Source of the DNA: Rhynchopus euleeides
Taxonomy: Eukaryota > Euglenozoa > Diplonemea > Diplonemida > Diplonemidae
DNA: 64,000 nucleotides
NCBI GenBank assembly: GCA_963210315.1
Contig: OY723248.1
Coordinates: 1,008,727-1,072,726 of the forward strand
Direction: 5' to 3'
Shown here: positions 56,846 through 64,000 of the stretch, piece by piece
Numbering within the stretch: the first letter of the stretch is position 1
Layout: each line of letters starts with the position of its first letter
Program-made: the position numbers and the translations under genes
The notes under the pieces: model-generated
Seen by the model: the letters and a program-made list of their open reading frames with translations, nothing else
Databases searched by the model: none
Told to the model about the DNA's origin: nothing

Positions 56846-57699
56846 CAGTCATCCAACAAACATTGGTGGGGTAAAAACCCACCTTAGCTCCAAAATCGTA
56901 CTCCTTTCGCTATAATAAGAGAAACACCCTGCCCAGCAACTGCAAAAAGGCAGATCCGGGCTACTTTTCGTTGAGCGCACACTCCTGTGTCAAAGGCTGT
57001 GTAAGCCCCTGTGAAGTGGCATGAAGGTGATCCTTATAAAGCTTCAGTCATACGATTTCCTTCGTTACTTCGCGACTTCGCTCCGCTTCGTCGCTCGTAA
57101 CTGGTAAAAAAAATCCTAAAACCCACCTTAGTTTTTACCCCAGGGCAACAGAACACAAAGCAGATTTTTGCAGAAATGTGGTGGGAGGGGGCGGGGGGTT
57201 GGGGACGGCTGTCTTGCAAAGCGCAACTCTCTCCTCAGCATCAGCAGAACAGCAGGTACCGACACAGTGTGAACTTTGACGAAACTTAGCGGTGTCCCCT
57301 GTAGACAAGCACTACAGGAAGGGGGACGGTGCCTCCCTGCCGCCGGAGGCCACGGTAGTGAACATCTGTTCCTTCCGGGCTGAACTGGATCGCTCCGACA
57401 TCAGGTCGGAACCCAGTGCTGCGCGGGAGTCACTGGAAGCAGTGGAATGACAGCACAAGAGTGAACATATTCCCTAGAAAACAACCCGCCCTATTTCCTG
57501 AAAAATCTGCAAGGGGTGTTCCGTGTAGGTTCCGTGTCGGTTGCGTGTGGGTCAAAAACACGATTTTAATCACCCCAAATATGCATTGTGTTCTGCTGCC
57601 CTGGGGTAAAAACTTTGATGGGGTAATAACCCACCTTCGCTCTGAGAAATCCTGAAATCCACCTTAGTTTTTACCCCACCAATGTTTGTTGGACAACTG
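56846..57699. mobile_element. Tc1/mariner-like non-autonomous element
   Basis: The ends read CAGTCATCCAACAAACATTG on the left and the inverse of CAGTTGTCCAACAAACATTG on the right. The inverted repeat continues through GTGGGGTAAAAAC, about 33 bp with two mismatches. TA flanks both ends (56844-56845 and 57700-57701), the Tc1/mariner target duplication. The element is 854 bp with no transposase. A second, inner inverted pair runs from about 57131 (GTTTTTACCCCAGGGCA) to 57613, so the structure may be nested. It carries the dispersed GTTACTTCGCGAC palindrome at 57064-57101 and a truncated, minus-strand shared module at 57336-57373. Confidence 0.82.
57336..57373 (-). repeat. Truncated shared hairpin module, copy 11
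   Basis: Only GCCGCCGGAGGCCACGG, TAGTGAACATCTG and TTCC remain. The G-stem hairpin is missing and ends at CCCTGCC. Confidence 0.82.
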
Positions 57700-57706
57700 T
57701 ATTTAA

Positions 57707-59070
57707 CCCTTTCTGTCCGGGAAGCCACTACAGTGGCTTTGCACTTTGCTTACGTAAGTAAATAATTATGCACTTCGAATTTTTCAGGATTTTTTTGTAT
57801 GGTAAAATGGGGGAGCTCAATCCTTTCAAATGCAGCAAGGGTTCATGGGAAAGGTGGAGATCCGTCCAACGTACTGCCGGAGGACAATTGCACCCTCAGG
57901 TGAGATTTTCGGGTTTGGGTAGTCCCTCATGACCCCTATTTACGAGTCAACCCATATCAGGTGTTCTTGTGCCCCATTTCGCTCGACTCCCCCGATCGTG
58001 GAAAGCTCTGGAGTTATTCTCCGCAAAAACACATCGATATGCAGACCCACAGAACACATTTCGACCCATCACAGGCGCGAGAGCTGGGGGGGCTGGGGGG
58101 GTATCAGAGGGTCTTGGGCAGGTATGGCCACTACAGTGGCTTTCACTTTGCCTATGCAGGCAAAGTTATTTGAATTTCGAATTTTTCAAGATTTCTTTTT
58201 ATGGTGGAAACGGGGTGGACGAATCTTTCAAGTGCAACAAGAGTTGGTCGGAAAAGCGAAACTCTGACCAACTTGGCTCTGTAACAAAATTGCACCACAA
58301 GGTGGAATTTTCGGTGATTTTGCCCTTGAAACCGCCTCCTGAACCTGCGTGGGAGGTATCGAGCTTTCCCGAGCATCTTTTTGCCCGATTCCTTCGATAA
58401 GGGAAAGGTTTCCGACAGATGTCATCTGGGAAATCAGTTTTCAGACCTCTGCATCTCGAATATCCGCCCCAACGGGCTGTGCCGATGCACCACCCGATTT
58501 CGGCCTCCAGCCACCCATCAGTGAAATATGGTGGAATTCTCTGATGGAGATTTGATGCCGTCAGTCATCGGGCGGACATCCTACATGGCCCCAGAGGGGC
58601 AGGGAAGGGTGTTCTACCTCGATCCAGGTGCCCAACGGGCTAACGGGGTCGCTGGGGTGGCTCACAGTCAGGTCCCTCAGAACATGTGTTTTTGCACCTG
58701 TTGATTTATTTGCCTTGTGCAAACCACTGCCTTCCCAAGTAAATTGTCTTCCGCTCCACCTTTTTCAACATTTTTTTTATCGGGAACTGCGCTGGAGCAG
58801 AACTGTTCGAGAACGCCATAGGACCCGGATTTTTTGGGCGGTCACACACCGCCCTGAATTTTTTTCTGGATTTTTTGCACCTCGATTTTTGGTTTCTCGG
58901 GCGAGGCCCACATGTGAATTTTTTTTCGGGAAAAAACCGGAACAATGCAACGTTCTGCGCAAACGCAGTTCCCGATAAAAAAAATGTTGAAAAAGGTGGA
59001 GTGGAAGACAATTTACTTGGGAAGGCGAATTTTCCCAAAAATCGAAAAAATACCCCCCGGACAGAAAGGG
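57707..59070. mobile_element. piggyBac-like non-autonomous element
   Basis: CCCTTTCTGTCCGGG at the left is perfectly inverted at the right (CCCGGACAGAAAGGG), and each end is directly bordered by TTAA (57703-57706 and 59071-59074). TTAA duplication with CCC-starting ends is the piggyBac hallmark. The element is 1,364 bp without a transposase. A 62-bp inverted pair (58730-58791 and 58964-59025, one mismatch) forms a large foldback near the right end. A block around CCACTACAGTGGCTTT and TTCGAATTTTTCA is duplicated internally (about 57724-57840 and 58128-58250). Confidence 0.88.
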
Positions 59071-59104
59071 TTAATTTTTGGAACCGCATAGTTGAATTCG
59101 GGAT

Positions 59105-59193
59105 CAAAAATCGTACTCCTTTCGCTGTATTGTAGACTCTGTCCAGCAACTGCGGGAGAACAGTTCCGGACGACCTTTCGTTGAGCGCACACT
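59105..59193 (+). repeat. Direct repeat of sequence inside the Tc1-like element
   Basis: AAAAATCGTACTCCTTTCGC, then CAGCAACTGC and TTTCGTTGAGCGCACACT match 56891-56993 in the same order and orientation. The Tc1-like right part and the whole piggyBac-like element lie between the two. Confidence 0.75.
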
Positions 59194-59544
59194 GAGACGG
59201 TGGACTCCCTCGGGGGTAGGGTAACCCTTTTCGGGAGCGGGAGTCGACACTGAGAAGTTCCCGACCACTGGGACCCGATTTTGGGGAAATATGTTTTTGG
59301 GGCATCTTTGGGGTGAGGATTCACCAAGGCCAAAAAAACGGAAATTCACGTACGCGTTTTGAGGCGTTTTAGGGCCCAAAATGGGCTCAAAACTCAGAAA
59401 TTCCGTCGAAATCGGCCTCAAACAGGCAAAATGGACCCACCCAGAAAAAAAATTCGAAAAGGGTCCCCCTATAATTCGTGGTATTACGACTGATTTTCCT
59501 AAGTATACTCCTGCATTTCCTAACATGAATCTGCCCCGTTAACG

Positions 59545-59661
59545 GCTACCGGGTATTACCGGGTATTACCGGGTCGAAAAACGGGTATTACCGGGTCCGG
59601 TAATACCCGTTTGCCCGGTAATACCCGGTAATACCCGGTTATAGCCCGGTAGCGCTACCGG
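59545..59661. repeat. Palindromic array of GGGTATTACC units
   Basis: CTACCGGGTATTACCGGGTA on the left is answered by TACCCGGTAATACCCGG on the right. The array of ~10-bp GGTATTACCG units reverses direction near 59598-59600. It is a foldback with no clear target duplication. Confidence 0.75.
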
Positions 59662-59717
59662 GGATTTTCCATGGGAATTTCCCTTTATTTTGCGAATTGA
59701 TCCCCTCCCCCTTAGCA

Positions 59718-59962
59718 CTGTGTGACGCATTTCAGATGAACAACACCCCTCCCCCCCTCCCTGACCCCACCTGGACCTTCTCGTTCTTGACAGCGCTTGC
59801 CCTTCGTCATATTTGAACCCCCCCCCACCACCACCACCACCAGTACCTTCGCTTTCGACAAGAATGCCCCCCCCCCCCCCACATGCAGTGTATTTGCTGA
59901 CATTGGACTTTATGACCACTCGGGGAAAAAATCGAGCAATATTTTAGTGGGGGCGAAAACAC
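59718..59962 (-). repeat. Inverted flank of the hAT-type gene, left copy
   Basis: On the minus strand the order is GCCCCCACTAAAATATTGC, GAGTGGTCATAAA, a G run, CATTCTTGTCGAAAGCGAAG, GTACTGGTGGTGG, TCAAATATGAC and finally GTTCATCTGAAA. The same order is on the plus strand at 63563-63890. The copies are diverged but clearly homologous. Confidence 0.78.
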
Positions 59963-60052
59963 GCACAAAAAAGGCGACATACCTCGCAACCCAGCGGGTA
60001 GCGAGGTGGAGCCAGGCAGCAGCGCTATTTAGAGTGGGGAAATGCACGGGTC

Positions 60053-60201
60053 ACAAAATCTGTCCAGTACGTAAAATCCTACCTTCGACGTGCCAGCATC
60101 TCCGACAGCCTCTGCGTGTTGTGAGCTATAACCCCGCTGGGCAGGCCTCGACGTCCGTCGCAACTGTTCCCTCCGGCAAGGACGCAACCATGGTAGCCAT
60201 G
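60053..60201 (-). pseudogene. Antisense fragment of the hAT-type transposase gene
   Basis: Read on the minus strand this matches codons of the intact gene at about 61228-61390. Shared blocks are ACCATGGTTG, GCCGGAGGG-ACAGTTG, ACGGACGTC, CCAGCGGGG, ACGCAGAGGCTGTCGGAG and TACGTACTGGACAG against TACGTGCTGGACCG. Small deletions break the frame. With the inverted flank at 59718-59962 it forms the remnant of a second, internally deleted copy in opposite orientation, ending about 60 bp upstream of the intact frame. Confidence 0.83.
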
Positions 60202-60257
60202 GTGTACATGCAGCCCCCCCCCCATCCGCCTCATCGATATTTATACCAAGCCCAACG

Positions 60258-62783
60258 ATGCCGCAATTCAGCCAGTTTTGCCCAGACCACAACATCTACC
60301 CGATAGGAGAAGCCTTTCGGCTTCACAGCACGATGGGGAGAGCGAAGCAGGTCTCACAATCCCAGAATCTCGCGAAGACCTTCAAGCGGAAACACGGTGC
60401 CGATAGGAGCGAGAGCGAGAGCGGGGACAGTGAGTCGGACAAGCCCGTCGCCAAGTCAGCGAAGAAGTCAGCAAAAAAATCAACGACTAAACCCGCTTCC
60501 AAAGCTGCCCAGAAAGCCGCTCCAAAAAAGGGAAACCACAAAAAGGATGACGAGACAGACACGCCAGCTAATGCAGACACACCAACGAAACCAAAGGAAA
60601 TCCAGAAGAAGCTTGCGGAGGCCCGTTCGACAAAGACCGGATTGGTCACGCCTGCGGTGCGTCTGACAAAGCTCAAGGAGGCCGCAGCAAAGGACGGCTT
60701 CGATGTCGGTTGCTTGGAGGTGAAGAAGGTCGGCGCGTTGGAGAAAGTGCACCGAGACACGAAGCTGAAAGAAGGATTCAGGGAAGCCGACACAGTGCTG
60801 TTCTGCGAGGCGTGCAAGGTGGTCCTGGATCACGTGGAAAGTTCGACGGCCAGAAACCATGTGAAGAAAAGTGAGACGCACAAAAGAAGGGCGACGGAGC
60901 TTGCGGAGAAGCCTCATCCCCCACCTGCTGCCACCGCCACACCTGCCGCCAAAAGCCGCCCCACTACGACCTCCAAGTTTGAAGCGCAGGCTGACCTGGA
61001 CTACGTGTGCACGATCGGCGACTTCACGACAAGCCAGAGGGTGCTGTTGGACATGACACTCTCGAAGCACTTCGACCTGGGCGTTGCATCATCCACACGC
61101 AGTATCAACCAGAGGCGGGATGCACACTGCCACCACATGGAGACACTTCTCCGTGCGAGGCTGGATTCCGGCCTCGTTGGGCTTGGTGTGGACGGGGGGG
61201 TGCTGAAGAAACTGCATGTGCCCACCATGGTTGTGATCGCGTATCTGCCGGAGGGTACAGTTGTAACGGACGTCAGATCCCTGCCAAGCGGGGACAGTTA
61301 CACCACGCAGAGGCTGTCGGAGCTGATGGATGAAGTCGTGGCAAAATTACAGATAAAAGTCGCCTTCTACGTGCTGGACCGCTACTCTGTCAATCAAGCT
61401 TATTGCGCGCAGATGGAAGCGAAGAGGGCGGTCGTCTGGTGCTTTGGCCACCACCTGGCGACTGAGGCGAAGCGGTTCTACAAGGAGCGCTACCCGGCGG
61501 GCTGCGAGGTGTGCAGCCTGTTCTCGTGTATGTTCGCCGGGGTCAACGCCCGGAGGCGCAGATGGCGCAAGTTTCAGATTGACTTCAAGAAGGATGCGCA
61601 GAAGGAGCTGCGGGGCCTGTGCAACAAGCTCGGCAAGATTGAGCTGCTTGTGAAGTTTGTGGAGACGGGGCGTGCAGATGTTGAAAGCCTCGCAAAGCAC
61701 TTCCCCGACGCAGAAGACCCTTTGGTAGCGGGGAAGGAGTGGGTGGCCACCGAGAGGTCGAAGAGCGAGGTCCACGAACAGACAGGGAGCGTACAAGTGG
61801 ATGAGGAAAAGACTGAGGCACCGCAGACGACGTCACAGACGCGGTGGTGTGCGTTGTTTGAGGTGAACGCACACATATACCGTAGGCGCGAGACCCTCCT
61901 CGCATTCCTCCAGTCAGAGATGGCGCGCTCATACAAACCAGCATCACTGCGGCAGCTTTCGGTGCTCCTGTGCAATGATGAAAAGCGCACGAAGGCATTT
62001 GATGAGATGGGGGCCATGGAGGAGAGATTCGCGCCGCTGCGCGAGTTCTTCCTGTGGGTATCAAACCCGCCAAAGGGGATGAACGAGGCACACGCAGTTC
62101 ATCTGCGTGTGAGGAAGGCAATCCGGGCCGCTGGCCCGGAAGAGAAGGTGCTTCTCCAACAGATCTGGAGCTCTTACAAGTCTCGAGACCTTTTCGAGCA
62201 CCTTGCCATTTTCGACCCTGAGTCGGTGGCAACGGAGACAGTTGATGAGGCTGTGATGGCAGCGTCGGACTCCAAGTGGCAGGAGTTGTTTCCGGCGCTG
62301 TTCACGGACCCCGTGCTCCAACAACTGACGACATACAAGCAGCTCGACTTCGACGTCCTCTGCCAATTCCCTACCGCATCAGCGTTCTGGCACTTCCACC
62401 TCACCTCAGAGTTGGGAGACCTCGCCCAGGTTGTCACCTGCCTGCTAACCATGCCTGCCTCAGTGACTGGTGTCGACAGCATTTACTCGGTGGCGTCGAG
62501 TATGCTGACTGCTGCGGGCACTGCCCCGAAAACTTTCTGCAAGCGCCTGTTCACCCGTGCCAACGGTGACATTGAAGGGCGCTTTGCGGACCAGGAGCGG
62601 AAGGAAGCACTGCGTCTTCAGCGGGCTCGCCTCGCACTGGAAGGCGTTCTGCCAACCCACACTGGATGTGGGGACGACGACGACGATGACGAAGGCAGCG
62701 ACGACGACGACAGAGATGAGGGCAACCTTGCTTCCTCTGGCGAAAACCTGATGACGGATGTGATTGATCTCGATCTGGTTTAA
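60258..62783 (+). CDS. hAT-type transposase-like protein with CGGBP1/BED-like zinc finger
   Basis: An intact 841-residue frame, or 816 residues if translation starts at the ATG at 60333 (MGRAK), which I think more likely because the Lys-rich region begins there. Numbering here is for 841. Residues 60-125 are a Lys/Ala/Thr-rich tail. C183, C186, H201 and H208 form a CGGBP1/BED-like zinc finger for DNA binding. The hAT catalytic fold follows, with candidate acidic residues D312 (LGVDGG) and D374 (YVLDRYSVNQ), the C395-x2-H398 pair, the TRW motif at 528-530 and a long all-alpha insertion region. Residues 695-750 resemble the hAT dimerisation segment (AFWHF, then LAQVVTCLLTMPAS), but the usual ERxFS is DSIYS. 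An acidic run lies at 805-822. There are no introns. A transposase or a domesticated derivative are both possible. Confidence 0.85.
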   Translation: MPQFSQFCPDHNIYPIGEAFRLHSTMGRAKQVSQSQNLAKTFKRKHGADRSESESGDSESDKPVAKSAKKSAKKSTTKPASKAAQKAAPKKGNHKKDDETDTPANADTPTKPKEIQKKLAEARSTKTGLVTPAVRLTKLKEAAAKDGFDVGCLEVKKVGALEKVHRDTKLKEGFREADTVLFCEACKVVLDHVESSTARNHVKKSETHKRRATELAEKPHPPPAATATPAAKSRPTTTSKFEAQADLDYVCTIGDFTTSQRVLLDMTLSKHFDLGVASSTRSINQRRDAHCHHMETLLRARLDSGLVGLGVDGGVLKKLHVPTMVVIAYLPEGTVVTDVRSLPSGDSYTTQRLSELMDEVVAKLQIKVAFYVLDRYSVNQAYCAQMEAKRAVVWCFGHHLATEAKRFYKERYPAGCEVCSLFSCMFAGVNARRRRWRKFQIDFKKDAQKELRGLCNKLGKIELLVKFVETGRADVESLAKHFPDAEDPLVAGKEWVATERSKSEVHEQTGSVQVDEEKTEAPQTTSQTRWCALFEVNAHIYRRRETLLAFLQSEMARSYKPASLRQLSVLLCNDEKRTKAFDEMGAMEERFAPLREFFLWVSNPPKGMNEAHAVHLRVRKAIRAAGPEEKVLLQQIWSSYKSRDLFEHLAIFDPESVATETVDEAVMAASDSKWQELFPALFTDPVLQQLTTYKQLDFDVLCQFPTASAFWHFHLTSELGDLAQVVTCLLTMPASVTGVDSIYSVASSMLTAAGTAPKTFCKRLFTRANGDIEGRFADQERKEALRLQRARLALEGVLPTHTGCGDDDDDDEGSDDDDRDEGNLASSGENLMTDVIDLDLV

Positions 62784-63332
62784 TCACGGGGTAGAATGGG
62801 AGTGGGTGGGGGTGTGATATCTTTTTTCCTTTTTGTTTTTTTTTTTTTTTTTGAGGCACTTGGGTCCGTCCAGGTGGGCAGGGGGAACCTGGGGGCGGGG
62901 GGCCTCAAAACCCGTCTACCAGTGCCGCTTCTAATCTCGTCGGTCTTGTCCCAACCACCACCAGCCAGCCCAGAACGCCCTGACGCTGCGACCTCGTCGA
63001 TTTTTCCGTTTCGCCCATCCGCCCAACTCCGCCAACCCAACCAGCCCTACCCTTTCTCCCAGTCAGGGCGGTACTCACACGAGCGGCAAAGCGCTGGGGG
63101 AGGGGGGGGGGGACATCAATAGGGGAGGGGAGGGGAGGGGGGAGGAAGGGAGGGGAGGAAGGGGGGGGGGTTATGTTGTTTCTAACCCAGACCTGCTGTG
63201 CAGAGCCCGGGGGAGGGGGTGGCCAGCCCCTGTCTAACCATTCACAACGGCCACCTGCACACATCTATGAAAGGGGGGGGGGGAAGGTCCCGGGGGGGGG
63301 GGGGGGTGGTGGGGGTGGGGACGCTGCTCCGC
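62784..63332. other. Gene-free G-tract-rich DNA
   Basis: A T run lies at 62837-62852, then repeated GGGGAGGGGAGG motifs at 63120-63170 and G runs at 63274-63306. No gene is supported. Confidence 0.5.
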
Positions 63333-63483
63333 CTACTCGCCCCGCTCCACCTCCGTCTGCAGCTTGCGCATGTAGACGCGCAGGCTGACCCCCGGCTCCC
63401 TCGTCTGGTTCCCGGGCTCGGCCTGCGCGCCCCCTTGCAGGATGCGCGCCTGCAGCCACTCCGCCGCTACGTCACCTGCCACC
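63333..63483 (-). CDS. Putative terminal exon of a minus-strand gene (partial)
   Basis: On the minus strand a plausible acceptor, CTCTCGCCCAG, precedes G|GTG GCA and an open frame of 49 codons ending at TAG (63333-63335). The peptide has an amphipathic helix (AAEWLQARILQ) and a second one near the end (YMRKLQTEVERGE). Codon use is GC-rich at third positions like the island genes. It joins in frame to a small exon at 63942-63977. Upstream exons would lie beyond the window. The family is not recognised, and without them this remains a prediction. Confidence 0.4.
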
Positions 63484-63562
63484 CTGGGCGAGAGGGGGCA
63501 AAGGCCTTTTGTTTATGGCCCCGAGCGTGGGTGGGTCTTCACTCACTACCAGTCAAGTCTGG

Positions 63563-63890
63563 TTTCGCCCCCACGCTAAAATATTGCTCCAAATATTTCC
63601 TCGAGTGGCAGCTTGGAGGGGGGTCATAAAATGTCAGCAAACCCACTTTGTGCGTGACAGAGAAGGCAGGCATCAGAGTTCGCTCGGTGCGACCTCCACT
63701 AAACAAAAAAATGAACGTGTGTGTGTGTGTGCGCGGAGGGGGGGGGGGCATTCTTGTCGAAAGCGAAGGTACTGGTGGTGGTGGGGGGGGTCAAATATGA
63801 CAAAGCGCTTGGGGAAGTGACATCAAGAACAAACAGGTACTGGTGGGGTAGGGGGGGGGTGTTCATCCGAAAGCATGCGACGTGCTCCTG
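63563..63890 (+). repeat. Inverted flank of the hAT-type gene, right copy
   Basis: Homologous in opposite orientation to 59718-59962, from GCCCCCACGCTAAAATATTG to GTTCATCCGAAAG. Extra sequence is present at 63650-63735, and the G runs differ in length. It lies in the predicted intron of the putative minus-strand gene. Confidence 0.78.
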
Positions 63891-63941
63891 TGGTTGGCCT
63901 GGGGAGTGGGGGAGGGGGGGTGTTTTGGGGGGAAGGCACAC

Positions 63942-63977
63942 CTTTCTCTGGGGCCGTCAGACACACCAGCATGAGCG
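63942..63977 (-). CDS. Putative 36-nt internal exon (partial gene)
   Basis: Minus strand: acceptor TTTTTTGGCAG, 36 nt, donor GAGAAAG|GTGTGCC. It ends in phase 2, exactly what the 63333-63483 exon needs (AG|G), and reads AHAGVSDGPRE. The 458-bp intron between them contains the inverted flank repeat. Support is only splice-site and phase consistency. Confidence 0.3.
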
Positions 63978-64000
63978 CTGCCAAAAAATCAGTCAACAGG

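Noticed and set aside
59718-63890. Treating the inverted flanks as exact ends of an autonomous element
   Set aside because: No terminal CAG-type motif or target duplication could be found at either outer edge, and the copies are diverged, so element boundaries were not called.
1-64000. CRISPR array, bacterial operons or prokaryotic promoters
   Set aside because: The gene structure is eukaryotic. No regularly spaced direct repeats with unique spacers occur. The tandem arrays have no spacers.

Overview
The window is eukaryotic nuclear DNA. It has genes split by GT-AG introns, an intraflagellar-transport gene, long gene-free stretches and many transposon remnants. Base composition is balanced to slightly GC-rich, with many long G tracts. 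A ciliated protist alga with a repeat-rich genome fits best. My guess is a chromerid/alveolate such as Chromera velia, but nothing in the sequence proves this.

Layout. Positions 1-36,200 carry no gene I can support. They hold TIR-bounded DNA transposon remnants, short G-tract-led repeats, foldback structures and anonymous DNA. Positions 36,236-47,531 form a gene island with three genes, all on the minus strand: a PHO80/P-type cyclin, a two-exon IFT70/TTC30 gene and a four-exon coiled-coil gene of about 1,536 residues. A 9-bp minisatellite lies between the cyclin start and the IFT70 3' end. Positions 47,600-60,200 are again gene-free. They contain a hAT-like MITE, a Tc1/mariner-like element lying next to a piggyBac-like element, and several palindromes. 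Positions 60,258-62,783 (plus) encode an intact hAT-type transposase-like protein with a CGGBP1/BED-like zinc finger. It is flanked by diverged inverted repeats and preceded by an antisense fragment of its own coding region. The right edge holds two plausible terminal exons of a minus-strand gene that continues beyond the window.

The most interesting signal is a set of non-autonomous TIR elements, seven copies in five families: 87-1267, 9882-10745, 12790-13659, 14215-15398, 29784-30647, 33987-34610 and 52591-53374. All have CAG-type ends and 7-9 bp target duplications. The families differ in TIR and body, yet all carry the same ~60-bp hairpin module (CCTCCGGCGGC followed by a GGGGGGC/GCCCCCC stem). 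All but one also carry a GC-rich palindrome closed by a C(GAA)G triloop. Every one of the 11 module copies I found lies inside a TIR-bounded element. The intact hAT-type protein could be a trans-acting source, but that is inference.
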